Source of the DNA: Candidatus Brocadiaceae bacterium S225
Lineage (GTDB): Bacteria > Planctomycetota > Brocadiia > Brocadiales > Scalinduaceae
Length of the DNA stretch: 64,000 nucleotides
Direction: 5' to 3'
NCBI GenBank assembly: GCA_007859995.1
Contig: SMSL01000003.1
Coordinates: forward strand, 1-64,000
Positions 8,587 through 17,638 of the stretch are shown one piece after another; within the stretch, counting starts at the first letter, position 1; each line of letters starts with the position of its first letter. The translations under genes were made by a program, and so were the position numbers. The notes below the pieces were generated by a model. That model was not told where the DNA came from, did no database searches, and worked only from the letters and a program-made list of their open reading frames with translations.

Positions 8587-8669
8587 AAACCTTTCTGCAT
8601 GAAATATGAAGTAACGTTTTTCAGGGAGTAGTATATTATGATGGGATCACCGAAAAAAGGAGTACAAAA

Positions 8670-10196
8670 TTGAGTGACAGGAATGAGTTGAGCACTCTTC
8701 TCGATGACGCCTTTACCACTTTTGACCGTGTTATCAAGGAGCACCATTATGAACCGACCGTTCATGAAACCGGTATCGTAAAATTTGCAGGACGAGGTGT
8801 CGTGCTTGTTGATGGGTTGCCCGGCGTAAAGTCTGAAGAGATGCTCATATTCCCCGGAAATATATACGGAATGGTCTTCAATCTTGATCCGGAAGAGGTC
8901 GGAGTTGTGATGCTTTCCAAAAGCGATGACTTAAAAGCCGGCAGTAGAGTGACTCGCACCGGCAAGGTAATGGATGTGCCTGTGGGAGAAGCGCTCCTGG
9001 GTCGTGTTGTTGACCCGACAGCCAGGCCACTTGATAGTGGCGGACAGGTCAATACTCTCGAAAGAAAACCGATAGAGCGGGAAGCGCCCGCGATTATGGA
9101 TCGTGAACCGGTAACCGTTCCTCTTCAGACAGGCCTGAAAGTAGTGGACGCTCTCATCCCGATCGGAAGAGGACAGAGGGAGCTTATACTCGGAGATCGC
9201 CAGACGGGAAAGACTGCTATCGCCCTGGATACCATCATAAACCAGAAAGATAAGAACGTGGTATGCGTTTACTGCGCGATCGGCCAGAGGAGTTCTTCTG
9301 TCGCAAAGCTTATTGAAGACCTGCACAGGCATGAAGCAATGGAATATACCATAGTTGTGTCGACATCGGGCGAAGACCCCCCGGGAATGAAATTCATTGC
9401 GCCCTACGCGGCAACTTCAATGGCTGAATATTTCATGGAAAAAGGCAGGGACGTTCTGATTGTATATGACGATTTGACCAATCACGCGATCGCGTACAGG
9501 GAACTTTCTCTGCTCCTGAGACGCCCTCCGGGAAGAGAAGCTTTTCCAGGAGATGTTTTTTATATACATTCCCGTCTCCTTGAACGTTCTACGCAACTGA
9601 GAAAAGAACTTGGGGGCGGCTCATTGACCGCTCTGCCAATTGTTGCTACGGAAGCGCAGAATGTCGCGGCTTACATTCCCACAAATATTATCTCTATTAC
9701 GGATGGACAGATCTATCTTTCGCCCGATCTTTTTCAGAAAGGTGTTTTACCTGCGGTGGACGTCGGCAAATCGGTATCCCGTGTGGGTGGAAAGGCACAG
9801 CTTCCCGTATACCGTTCAGTTGCCGGAAATTTGAGACTCTCTTATTCTCAGTTTGAAGAGCTTGAGAAATTTGCCCGCTTCAGCACAAGGCTTGACGAAC
9901 AGACCCGAAAAACCCTTGAAAGAGGCCGCCGTGTGCGTGAGGTGCTCAAACAGGACCAGTACAACCCTTTTACCGTGTCAGAGCAGATCGCGGTGCTTCT
10001 GTCGGTGACAGAAGGAGTTTTTGATGATTTGCCGGTAGAAAAGATTGAAGAGACTGAGCTGACAATCAGGTCCGCGATTACAAAACAGTTACCCCGCATA
10101 AGTGAAAAAATCCATACCGGTAATAAATTGTGCGATGAAGACAAAAAGGCAATTGTTGACGCCGCAAGGGCAGTGACTCCAGAAGAGAAGAGTTGA
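8670..10196 (+). CDS. atpA: N-ATPase F1 subunit alpha
   Basis: The 508-residue regulatory nucleotide-binding subunit shows the P-loop GDRQTGKT at about 175-182, the DELSD-loop equivalent region [28 protein letters not shown] split over the middle domain, and the arginine-finger segment [10 protein letters not shown]. The start is a TTG with AAAGGAG 8-10 bases upstream. An 83-bp gap separates it from atpF. It is followed by 188 bases with a palindromic repeat before atpG. Confidence 0.95.
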   Translation: MSDRNELSTLLDDAFTTFDRVIKEHHYEPTVHETGIVKFAGRGVVLVDGLPGVKSEEMLIFPGNIYGMVFNLDPEEVGVVMLSKSDDLKAGSRVTRTGKVMDVPVGEALLGRVVDPTARPLDSGGQVNTLERKPIEREAPAIMDREPVTVPLQTGLKVVDALIPIGRGQRELILGDRQTGKTAIALDTIINQKDKNVVCVYCAIGQRSSSVAKLIEDLHRHEAMEYTIVVSTSGEDPPGMKFIAPYAATSMAEYFMEKGRDVLIVYDDLTNHAIAYRELSLLLRRPPGREAFPGDVFYIHSRLLERSTQLRKELGGGSLTALPIVATEAQNVAAYIPTNIISITDGQIYLSPDLFQKGVLPAVDVGKSVSRVGGKAQLPVYRSVAGNLRLSYSQFEELEKFARFSTRLDEQTRKTLERGRRVREVLKQDQYNPFTVSEQIAVLLSVTEGVFDDLPVEKIEETELTIRSAITKQLPRISEKIHTGNKLCDEDKKAIVDAARAVTPEEKS

Positions 10197-10236
10197 TACG
10201 TTTTTTGTTGTGCAATTGAACGAATAGCTAGTCAGC

Positions 10237-10382
10237 AATGTCATTGAATTAAGAGATTTGATTTTCACGTTTATAAAGATAAATCTCATTTTCTGGAGTG
10301 CAGTAATCGTATTACTGCTGTAATATGCATCATCATGGATGATGCACTCCATATTTTCTACCTTAATTCAAAAATTAATCTC
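10237..10382. repeat. Fold-back palindromic repeat between atpA and atpG
   Basis: AATGTCATTGAATTAAG at 10237-10253 and CCTTAATTCAA at 10361-10371 are inverted relative to each other. Inside are CAGTAAT/ATTACTG and a GCATCATCATGGATGATGC hairpin (10327-10345). The right half matches the first 41 bases of the window, and the core recurs inverted near 16504-16537. It adds ~145 bp to what is normally a tight gene junction. Confidence 0.7.
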
Positions 10383-10384
10383 AC

Positions 10385-11275
10385 ATGCAAACGATTGAAA
10401 CCATAAGAAGAAACATTAAAAGCGCGGAAGATCTTCGGGACATCGTAAAAACCATGCGAACGTTGTCTGCGGTAAACATTCACCATTTTGATCAGGCCGT
10501 TGAGTCTACAGGTGACTACTACCGGTCGGTTGAAATGGGATTTCAGGTTTTACTCAAGGGCGAAACGGTTGCAGCACTGGAACAGAAGGAAGAAAGCAGA
10601 TGTGGCTTCTACGCCGTTGTATTCGGTTCTGATCAGGGACTTTGCGGAGGGTTTAATGAGCAGATTGCGGCCTATGCGCTAAAGGAGCTTGAAGGTGAGA
10701 ATATGGCAGAAAACGGTATTATCGTATGCATAGGCGCGCGTGCGCTCGCGTCGCTTGAGGAGAGAAAGCAGAAAGTTGCAGAAGCCTTTCCTCTCCCGGG
10801 ATCGCTTGCGGGTATAACCCCGATAGTTCAGCAGTTAGTAATGGCAATTACCGGTTTGCAGGCAACCGGAAAAATCAACAGGGTTATACTCTTTCATCAT
10901 AAACTGGTATCACAGGTTTCCTATCAGCCGAACTACATGACCCTCCTTCCGATTGACCGGACATGGCTAGATTCAATCAGGCAGAAAAAATGGCCAAGCC
11001 ATTTATTGCCATCATTTACCATGGAGAGAGATGTTCTTTTTTCTTCTCTCTTCCGTCAGTATATGTTTATTTCCCTTTACCGGGCATTTGCAGAATCTAT
11101 GGCATGTGAAAATGCGGCTCGCCTTCTTTCCATGCAATCAGCCGAGAAAAATATTGAAGAGAGGCTTGAACAGCTCAACGCTATCTACCGCAGCGAGCGT
11201 CAGAGTTCAATTACCAGTGAACTTCTGGACATTGTGTCAGGCTTCGAGGCATTGAGAACAGCTGGGGAAACCTGA
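10385..11275 (+). CDS. atpG: N-ATPase F1 subunit gamma
   Basis: The 296-residue central-stalk protein begins with the long coiled-coil helix (QTIETIRRNIKSAEDLRDIV, KTMRTLSAVNI), contains the conserved FGSDQGLCGGFNEQI Rossmann segment, and ends with the second coil (SAEKNIEERLEQLNAIYRSE, RQSSITSELLDIVSGFEAL). It is the last gene of the N-ATPase operon. The start ATG lies at the edge of the palindromic repeat and has no good ribosome-binding site, so its translation may have been affected by the insertion. Confidence 0.93.
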   Translation: MQTIETIRRNIKSAEDLRDIVKTMRTLSAVNIHHFDQAVESTGDYYRSVEMGFQVLLKGETVAALEQKEESRCGFYAVVFGSDQGLCGGFNEQIAAYALKELEGENMAENGIIVCIGARALASLEERKQKVAEAFPLPGSLAGITPIVQQLVMAITGLQATGKINRVILFHHKLVSQVSYQPNYMTLLPIDRTWLDSIRQKKWPSHLLPSFTMERDVLFSSLFRQYMFISLYRAFAESMACENAARLLSMQSAEKNIEERLEQLNAIYRSERQSSITSELLDIVSGFEALRTAGET

Positions 11276-11629
11276 AATCATTTTGAAATGGATATTATAA
11301 GCTTGCTACGAAATAGAAAGAGTCATGTTTAAGGTGTGGCTCACAGGGAATTGACGATATTAATGCTTCTGTTAAGTTACTTGACAAATTATACCAATTA
11401 ACTTATATTTTTGTCTGTAGTAAGCGAGAAAATGATACTGAACATCAGGTGATTGCGACTTGTTGGTCTGTATCCCAACTGACCTTATTAAGTAAAAACT
11501 AATAGTCCGTATATCATAAGTTTGACAGGGACATTCCCTACGGTTTTGATCTATAACCGCTCATGTGAAGTTAAAATTGAAATGACGATTTATTATAAAG
11601 AGGATTAGCATTTAAGGATAGTATACTAG
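11276..11629. other. 354-bp intergenic region after the N-ATPase operon
   Basis: A/T-rich non-coding stretch. It contains one good promoter-like pair (11381-11409, listed separately). No ORF, clear terminator hairpin or repeat family member was recognised. Confidence 0.6.
11381..11409 (+). promoter_or_regulatory. Sigma70-type promoter candidate
   Basis: TTGACA at 11381-11386 is a perfect -35 box, followed by a 17-base spacer and TATATT at 11404-11409, one base off the -10 consensus. It points toward the VWA-protein gene at 11630, leaving a leader of about 215 bases. Confidence 0.5.
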
Positions 11630-13744
11630 ATGGAAAATGAAAATAAAGATATAAAAAAGAGAAGCAAAGCCTTGCCAATAACAATGGTCATCTTACTGTT
11701 AATTGCAGGAACGGTATTTGTGCTTAGTTACCATAGTGTTCCCAGTCTTAAAGTTACGCTAGACGATTTGAGTTTTAAGGATGACGAAAAAGAGAAAAAA
11801 ATAATTGTTAAAAATGATATTGAGAAAAAAGGTCTTTTTGGGGTATTTAATTTTGGGATTTTTGATTTTGGAAAGAAAACGTCAAAGTTTAAAATTGAAA
11901 CAGGTGAAGATAGTTCCTGGATTTCAGTTAATCCGGAGTCAGGGATATTTTCCGAAGACGAAAACAGAGAAACGATAAGTGTAAAAATCGATAGGACTAA
12001 GTTATCCATCGGCAACCACAAAGGAGTAATTAACATAAAATCAGATGGAGGAGATAAAGCTATTACCGTTTTGGCAAAAAGAGGTGAAGACGCTATAACC
12101 ATAATTGCACCTTCATCTAACACTTCATTTAAGATCGGAAGCGAAGTTACTTTAAGCTGGAAAGCAACAATGGGTATATTTGATTTTGTTAATATTTATC
12201 TTCTTTCGAATGGGTGTATTGTAGAAAATATTGCGAATTATTACCAATATAGAAAGGATGACGATAGTCTCGGTGAATATAAATGGTCATTAAAACAAGA
12301 CCTTCTGCCTGGCGGGAAGGGATATACTATTAAGGTTGAAGATTCGCAAAATAAAGAATTTTTCGATGAAGTGACTCCTGTCGACATTGAATATCAATTT
12401 GATAAGATCCAATTTAAAAATATTTATAGGGCGCATCAGACTCCCAGCAATGTTCAATACATTTTTTCTCTCCGCGACCAATATAATCATGCTGTAATTA
12501 TTGAACCATCAGAACTTGATTGGAATTCCCTGAAAATATGGGAAAATGTAAAGGAGATTGACTATTTGGAAAGTCGTGCTTATCTTTCTACTCAGGACGA
12601 TTTTCAATTGCAGGTTATGCTTGTTTTAGATTTTTCATCTTCAATGAAAAAGCAGCGTAACGGCATTGAGGCTATGGTTAAGGGGGCCAGAGCCCTGATA
12701 GACAGCCTCAAGGAAACACATCAAATAGGGGTGATAGAGTTTCATACACCTGACACTCCACCGTCGATTCTGCAGCCATTCGTAACTAATAAAAGCGTGG
12801 CAAAAGACGCAATTACAAATTTTGCATCAAAGGGAATATATAGCGATTTTTCAATTTGCTGGGACTCTGTTTATATGGGTTTGGAGCAGTTTCCTTCTAA
12901 CCATAATCCTAAAGTTTTCAGGGCCTTGCTATTTTTATCTGATGGGTTTGACAATAGCAGTGCCGGCACTCCAAAAAACATAATTGACCTTGCGCTTAAA
13001 CGTGATGTGCATATTTACAATATTGGTGTTGGAAAAGTTCACGAAGAAAATGTGTTAAAAGATATATCTAAAAAAACAGGTGGAACATATGTCCATGCGC
13101 AAGATATATGTATTTTACTGGAGCGGTTTCAAAATATTATTAGAGACCTGGGAGGGCAATATAAACTAAGTTATATTACACCAAAAAAACCAAATGACGG
13201 GGAATTTGATATTAAGTGTGAAATTGTTTATAAAGGCTTAAAGAGCTCCCCACCTTTAACCGGTAAAATTAATGCTGCAGCGATTTATGGTGATACCAGA
13301 AAAGGTATTATTAATTTTTCAACAACTCTAAATAAAAAATATAAAAAAGCCGAAATATTTATGTGGTGTGAACATACACCGAGATATGTTCACGAATTGC
13401 ACTTTTATCTGGATACAATTAAACCGTACACGATTACACTGGTTCCGGAAAATGAAGGCGGGTTGTGTGGAAATTGGAAAATTGTTAAGCAAGACAATGG
13501 TTGGTTCAGATTGATTTCTCCTGATCCGACCAACCCAAAATATGATTTAGAATTTGGTAATTCCGGTACTATTTGCAAAATTACTGTTGATAAAATTGAT
13601 GACGATCAAACCGTATTTCCTTTCAAATTAGACAATTCAGTTTATACATTGGGACAATCCTTTTGCGGTAGAAATGATTTCGAAGTTGATGCGGTTGGAG
13701 ATTGCAACATAAATATAAATATCACGCCAATATATCCAGACTAA
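11630..13744 (+). CDS. Membrane-anchored BACON-like and von Willebrand factor A domain protein
   Basis: The 704-residue protein has a basic N-terminus and one membrane helix (about 15-34), so the bulk is extracytoplasmic. A BACON-like domain follows, with DSSWISVNPESGIFS at about 100. Next is a beta domain (IIAPSSNTSFKIGSEVTLSW) like those in surface proteins, then a VWA domain from about 325 with the metal-site motif DFSSSM and FLSDGFDN, and a C-terminal beta-rich region of unknown type. VWA domains mediate metal-dependent protein contacts. The gene stands alone, with repeats and intergenic space on both sides. A partner is not evident. Confidence 0.75.
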   Translation: MENENKDIKKRSKALPITMVILLLIAGTVFVLSYHSVPSLKVTLDDLSFKDDEKEKKIIVKNDIEKKGLFGVFNFGIFDFGKKTSKFKIETGEDSSWISVNPESGIFSEDENRETISVKIDRTKLSIGNHKGVINIKSDGGDKAITVLAKRGEDAITIIAPSSNTSFKIGSEVTLSWKATMGIFDFVNIYLLSNGCIVENIANYYQYRKDDDSLGEYKWSLKQDLLPGGKGYTIKVEDSQNKEFFDEVTPVDIEYQFDKIQFKNIYRAHQTPSNVQYIFSLRDQYNHAVIIEPSELDWNSLKIWENVKEIDYLESRAYLSTQDDFQLQVMLVLDFSSSMKKQRNGIEAMVKGARALIDSLKETHQIGVIEFHTPDTPPSILQPFVTNKSVAKDAITNFASKGIYSDFSICWDSVYMGLEQFPSNHNPKVFRALLFLSDGFDNSSAGTPKNIIDLALKRDVHIYNIGVGKVHEENVLKDISKKTGGTYVHAQDICILLERFQNIIRDLGGQYKLSYITPKKPNDGEFDIKCEIVYKGLKSSPPLTGKINAAAIYGDTRKGIINFSTTLNKKYKKAEIFMWCEHTPRYVHELHFYLDTIKPYTITLVPENEGGLCGNWKIVKQDNGWFRLISPDPTNPKYDLEFGNSGTICKITVDKIDDDQTVFPFKLDNSVYTLGQSFCGRNDFEVDAVGDCNININITPIYPD

Positions 13745-13907
13745 CGGTTACGTCCCACCTGCTTTGAAATATTATTTTATGTGCAAATTTAGTATTGTAT
13801 GCACATATTATCGATAATGACTGAAAAGGTGCGTGTGAAAAGATCAAATTGAAAGATGAAGACTTCACTCATGTCAAAAGAGCACTCGCCACAACAAGGA
13901 GAACATT

Positions 13908-14657
13908 ATGAAACGATTGAATTGGTATATTATGCTGGGCGCAATACTGCTCGCACTGTCTGTTTCTTTCTATGTTCTTCACTACTTGATATTCAAGGAT
14001 GTTCACCATATCTTCATCTTCCTGATTGGTGATATCGCCTTTGTATTCATTGAAGTTCTTATGGTAACGTTAATCATCCATCGCGTATTTGAAGACCGGG
14101 AAAAGAAGGCTCTGCAAAAACATATGAACATTTTCATAGGGGCATTTTTCAGCGAAGTCGGAATAAAGCTCCTGGAGCTCCTGTCCAAGTGGGATCCTCA
14201 CATTGAAAGAATACAGCAGGGACTGGTCGTCGAGGGAGACACTGCTGAACAGAAATTTGCGAGAGTCTGCAGGTGTTTGAAAAATCATGATTTCGACATC
14301 GAGCGAGAGAAATCGGATTGGGAGACTTTAAAGGCATTTCTGGTCGCGAAGAAGGATTATCTCTTGAGGCTGCTGGAGAATCCAAATCTACTGGAACACG
14401 AGTCTTTCACAGACCTGTTGTGGGCGGTGTTTCATATGGAAGAGGAATTCGAGGCACGCAGGGATTTCGATTGCCTGCCGAATGAAGACCATGAACACCT
14501 TCATGATGACGCGAAAAGAGTATATGGACAGTTGGCCATGCAGTGGCTTAAATACATGGAACACTTGATCGGCAATTATCCATATCTGTTTTCACTCTCA
14601 ATGAGAACAAATCCGTTTGATCCGAGTGCAACACCAATAGTGAGGAAGTCACAATGA
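13908..14657 (+). CDS. Two-TM membrane protein with cytoplasmic helical domain, unknown function
   Basis: The 249-residue protein has two N-terminal membrane helices (about 6-27 and 35-60). These are followed by a charged helical region containing DREKKALQKHMNIFIGAFFS and, later, an acidic/His-rich patch (EDHEHLHDDAKRVYGQ). It resembles a conserved bacterial membrane protein family of unknown function. AAGGAGA lies about 6 bases before the ATG. It overlaps by four bases the relic reading frame that follows (14654). Confidence 0.6.
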   Translation: MKRLNWYIMLGAILLALSVSFYVLHYLIFKDVHHIFIFLIGDIAFVFIEVLMVTLIIHRVFEDREKKALQKHMNIFIGAFFSEVGIKLLELLSKWDPHIERIQQGLVVEGDTAEQKFARVCRCLKNHDFDIEREKSDWETLKAFLVAKKDYLLRLLENPNLLEHESFTDLLWAVFHMEEEFEARRDFDCLPNEDHEHLHDDAKRVYGQLAMQWLKYMEHLIGNYPYLFSLSMRTNPFDPSATPIVRKSQ

Positions 14658-15008
14658 TGCTGAATACCAACCCAATAACTGCGTCGATATCGACAAAGAT
14701 AAATCGTGCAAAGAGAGCAGCCATCCTTTGCACGTGGCATTCAACACCCTCATCGGTGATAAGCTGGGGGAAAAGCCAGGCGGTACTATTTAGTATGAAT
14801 CGACCCAATGATAATCATGATAGTAATCATTCTTGATATATGTGGCTCTCTTACAATAAATCCGGTACCTTTGGTAATATTTCCAGTGTTAGCTGCAAAC
14901 ATTGGTTCCGCTTCGACCGTGCAGGACAATCCTATAGCGGTATTGATCGCAATTCGCGGCGGTGTCAAGGAGTTTTCATCAAGTGAAAAGATGACAGATG
15001 AGAGATAG
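14654..15008 (+). pseudogene. Relic of an ArsB/NhaD-type ion transporter
   Basis: Two short frames carry family-like pieces. The first (from 14654) has ISTKINRAKRAAI, resembling the EKINRAVAALLGA start of ArsB/NhaD-type permeases. The second (14808-15008) has MIIMIVIIL, then LTINPVPLVIFPVLAANIGS followed by ASTVQDNPIAVLIA, resembling the family signature LASNIGGTATLIGDPPNILI. The segment that should lie between (the LDNVTT helix) is missing and the frames do not join, so this is a decayed, internally deleted remnant. The match is from memory of the family. Confidence 0.45.
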
Positions 15009-15075
15009 ATATAAACGGTATGATTTTTATTTTAATAAAGTTTTATCCTGAATCATCAGGCATGGAGGTAAATAT

Positions 15076-15639
15076 ATGGTAAAGAAAATTACAGGGCGGT
15101 TTTTGATATCTTTGGCAACGTTATACTTCATGAGTGTAACGGTAATGGCAGAAGAATCCTGGGGAAGAGACCAATTTATAACGCCGGGCGATATTTCAAT
15201 AGAAAAGGCAGTGGATAGGGCGAGACAAACGGTAAAAATGCTTGATGATATGTGTAAGACATTTATTGTTCTTATTACAGAGGAATATGTGAAAGACCCG
15301 ACCATGTTTTCCGCCGCTACTTTATCCAAAAAAGTCTTTTTTGAAATGGATAAAAAAGGATGGTATAAGGCGAGCCTAATTGATGCCACCGGTACACCAA
15401 ATAATCCGGGCAACATTCCCAAAAACAAATTTGAAAGTGATGCGTTAGAAGAAATAACTAATGGGAAGTCCTATTATGAAAGAGTTGAAAAGAAGCAAGG
15501 TAAATACTATTTAATGGCAGCTACAAGGGTAACTGCGGCTACGGAAGGCTGTACTGCTTGCCATCCTGAAAAAAATCTCGGAGATTTGCTGGGAGCTATT
15601 TCATATACCCTCCCTCTGGGGAGGTATATTGAGCAATGA
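15076..15639 (+). CDS. Periplasmic DUF3365 haem-binding protein (c-type cytochrome)
   Basis: The 187-residue protein has a signal peptide (about 1-25, ending VMA-EES). The rest matches the DUF3365 (Tll0287-like) sensor fold: helices with ARQTVKMLDDMCKTFIVL, then KPxxPxNxPxxFE-like residues (NNPGNIPKNKFE) and a C-terminal CTACH motif at Cys159-His163 for covalent haem c. Such proteins are proposed redox or gas sensors. It overlaps the following flavoprotein gene by four bases, suggesting the two work together. GGAGG lies 9 bases before the ATG. Confidence 0.8.
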   Translation: MVKKITGRFLISLATLYFMSVTVMAEESWGRDQFITPGDISIEKAVDRARQTVKMLDDMCKTFIVLITEEYVKDPTMFSAATLSKKVFFEMDKKGWYKASLIDATGTPNNPGNIPKNKFESDALEEITNGKSYYERVEKKQGKYYLMAATRVTAATEGCTACHPEKNLGDLLGAISYTLPLGRYIEQ

Positions 15640-16220
15640 AACCAGTTAGGGTATTGGGGATATCCGGTAGTCCCAGAAGGAATGGAAATACCGAATTGCT
15701 CATAAGGGAATTTATGAGAGGCGCTGAGGCTGGCGGGCATAAGACCGAATTAATTATACTAGCCGAATTAAAAATATCGCCATGTACGTCTTGTGGTTCT
15801 TGTCAAAAGACCGGTAAATGTATAATAAATGACGATATGCAGTTGATGCATAAAAAGCTTCTGGAAGTGGACTGTATAGTTTTTGCTTCTCCAATTTATT
15901 TTTGTGGAGTCAGCGCTCAATTGAAATCATTTATTGACCGTTGCCAGACCTTGTGGTCTCGAAAATATATTCTTAAGCAGGAATTGATAAGCCCTGACAA
16001 AGGGAAGCGTTCAGGATATTTTATTTCCACTGCAGGGAATAAAGACTATAATAAAGTGTTTGAAGGTGCCATTTTTACGGTAAAGGCTATTTTCAACACA
16101 CTGGATATAAAATACACAGGCGAGTTATTTTTTAAAGATATGGAACATAAGGGTGACATTCTCAAGCATCCTGACGCGCTGAAGATGGCATTTGAAGCAG
16201 GTACGTCTTTAGGTATGTGA
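15636..16220 (+). CDS. Flavodoxin-fold NAD(P)H-dependent FMN reductase, iron-sulfur flavoprotein type
   Basis: The 194-residue protein begins with the FMN-binding loop GISGSPRRNGNTELL, then has the compact cysteine motif CTSCGSCQKTGKC (about 51-63), which can bind a 4Fe-4S cluster in Isf-type proteins, and the flavin loop FASPIYFCGVSAQLKSFIDR. It probably transfers electrons between NAD(P)H or ferredoxin and a small acceptor. Coupling to the DUF3365 haem protein (ATGA overlap) suggests a redox pair, although one member is periplasmic and this one cytoplasmic. Confidence 0.85.
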   Translation: MKPVRVLGISGSPRRNGNTELLIREFMRGAEAGGHKTELIILAELKISPCTSCGSCQKTGKCIINDDMQLMHKKLLEVDCIVFASPIYFCGVSAQLKSFIDRCQTLWSRKYILKQELISPDKGKRSGYFISTAGNKDYNKVFEGAIFTVKAIFNTLDIKYTGELFFKDMEHKGDILKHPDALKMAFEAGTSLGM

Positions 16221-16276
16221 TATATTTATTTCTATTTGATTAGCTTTATAAATCTGTTTTTTGGAGGAGGAAGATA

Positions 16277-16471
16277 ATGGTAAAAGTAAAAACATTCAGT
16301 TCTCAACTTAGAATTTTCCATGTCAAAGAGGAGCTGGATACACTTGATAAGACGGTGAATGATTTTATAGAGGAAAACAAAATCAAAAAAGTTATCTCGG
16401 TAAGTGATTCTTCAACTGCAAATACCGACGGCAGTACAATGGGATTGATACGAGTAATCGCTTACGAATAG
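16277..16471 (+). CDS. Small conserved protein of unknown function (64 residues)
   Basis: A compact soluble protein with a helix (HVKEELDTLDKTVNDFIEEN) followed by strands (KIKKVISVSDSST, then GLIRVIAYE). It looks like a small conserved protein found in diverse bacteria and predicted to form an alpha-beta sandwich. I cannot name a function. A strong GGAGGAGG site lies shortly before the ATG. It is the last gene before a repeat-containing gap. Confidence 0.6.
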   Translation: MVKVKTFSSQLRIFHVKEELDTLDKTVNDFIEENKIKKVISVSDSSTANTDGSTMGLIRVIAYE

Positions 16472-16503
16472 CAAAATCAACAGCGTAAATGCCGGGGAAT
16501 GGG

Positions 16504-16540
16504 GTATGGAGTGCATCATTCATGATGATGCACATTTGAG
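16504..16540 (-). repeat. Inverted copy of the GATGATGCACTCC palindromic repeat
   Basis: On the minus strand this reads GTGCATCATCATGAATGATG followed by CACTCCATA, matching 10325-10353 and the left window edge with one or two changes. The GCATCATCATG/CATGATGATGC core is self-complementary and would form a hairpin. It sits between the small conserved gene and the TPR gene and might terminate transcription. Confidence 0.65.
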
Positions 16541-16649
16541 TAATCACCAAAGCAAAGCGGAGGTCAGTTTGTATCTTGACAGTTAATTATTTGTTTGGTA
16601 GGTTATTCGGATATTATTTCTTTTAAACCAAATTTTCAGGTAATACAAA

Positions 16650-17570
16650 ATGAAGAAATTTCTGTTTGTACAAAAGCTATGCGTAGCCTTTCTCCTGATA
16701 TCCTTTGTAACCTCGACATGTGGCGCTGATAGTTTTAAGGAATATTATAATAAAGGTATTGATTTTTATAAACAGGGTAAATACGACCAGGCCGGAGAGG
16801 AATTCAAGCAGGCAATAGAATTAAAACCTAATGATGTTTACGCTCTTTATGGACTAGGGAATACATACTATTGTAAGGCAAAATATGATGATGCTGTCAA
16901 AATTTATACTAAGGCTATAAGTATAAATCCTGATTATGCGAAAGTGCATTATTCGCTGTCTCTTGCCTATAGTAAATTGGGAAAGACACGTGAAGCCGAA
17001 AAGCAGAAGACTATATTCAGGAAATTGTCTCAAGGTGGAGGAGAAAGTACCAGTTCATCAACACGCGCAAGGGCATCACGCACCAGTTCGCAAGAAAAAG
17101 TTGATAATTCTCCAAAAAAAACTTTATCCTCTGCTCCAAAAAAATCATTACATGAAGTGAAACGTACGGACACTCGTGCCGCAAGTGGGCAGGAAACGAA
17201 GGATACTCGTGACACACCTGCTGCAAGCGGAAATGAAACGAAAACACATGACACACGTGCAGCAAGTAGACCTGCAACTGCACGTGACAGAGGGGGAGAT
17301 TCTCATTCCATCTTTAAGGGTTATTCAGGGGAAACACATGAAACACATGAAGCAGATAAACGTGTTATTAGGAAAAAATCTCATGGAGCACGTAGTTTTT
17401 CAACAAAACCATTCAGTAGTGTTAAGTCTTTTATTCAGGATAAATGGTATTCATCCGGTATAAATAAAATATGGATTTGTGCTGCCGGCTATATTTTTGG
17501 AACTCAAATATGGCTTTGTGTAGTAGCGTTCTTCTGCGTGATCGTCTGGAGAATTCGAGAGAGGGTCTAA
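16650..17570 (+). CDS. Exported TPR protein with low-complexity linker and C-terminal TM
   Basis: The 306-residue protein has a signal peptide (about 1-25), roughly three TPR units (YYNKGIDFYKQGKYDQAGEE, AIELKPNDVYALYGLGNTYY, AISINPDYAKVHYSLSLAYS), then a Ser/Thr/Arg/Asp-rich linker (about 130-235) with recurring DTRAASG/DTPAASG/DTRAASR units. A hydrophobic C-terminal segment follows (about 278-300). TPR proteins with this layout act as scaffolds, and this one opens the glycan locus. A TTGACA box lies at 16576 with only a weak -10, so the promoter is uncertain. Confidence 0.7.
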   Translation: MKKFLFVQKLCVAFLLISFVTSTCGADSFKEYYNKGIDFYKQGKYDQAGEEFKQAIELKPNDVYALYGLGNTYYCKAKYDDAVKIYTKAISINPDYAKVHYSLSLAYSKLGKTREAEKQKTIFRKLSQGGGESTSSSTRARASRTSSQEKVDNSPKKTLSSAPKKSLHEVKRTDTRAASGQETKDTRDTPAASGNETKTHDTRAASRPATARDRGGDSHSIFKGYSGETHETHEADKRVIRKKSHGARSFSTKPFSSVKSFIQDKWYSSGINKIWICAAGYIFGTQIWLCVVAFFCVIVWRIRERV

Positions 17571-17638
17571 GCACCCTTTTTTATCCTCATAAACCCACTC
17601 CTTTACATCAAGATAAGACCATTTTACAGGGAGGTTTT

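Noticed and set aside
14548..14808. Minus-strand 86-codon ORF opposite the permease relic
   Set aside because: It overlaps the end of a supported plus-strand gene and a decayed frame; no motif or ribosome-binding site was found.
17471..17638. Upstream extension of the deacetylase reading frame
   Set aside because: It overlaps the TPR gene in a different frame and adds 56 residues with no family similarity; a TTG start with AGGGAGG lies at 17639.
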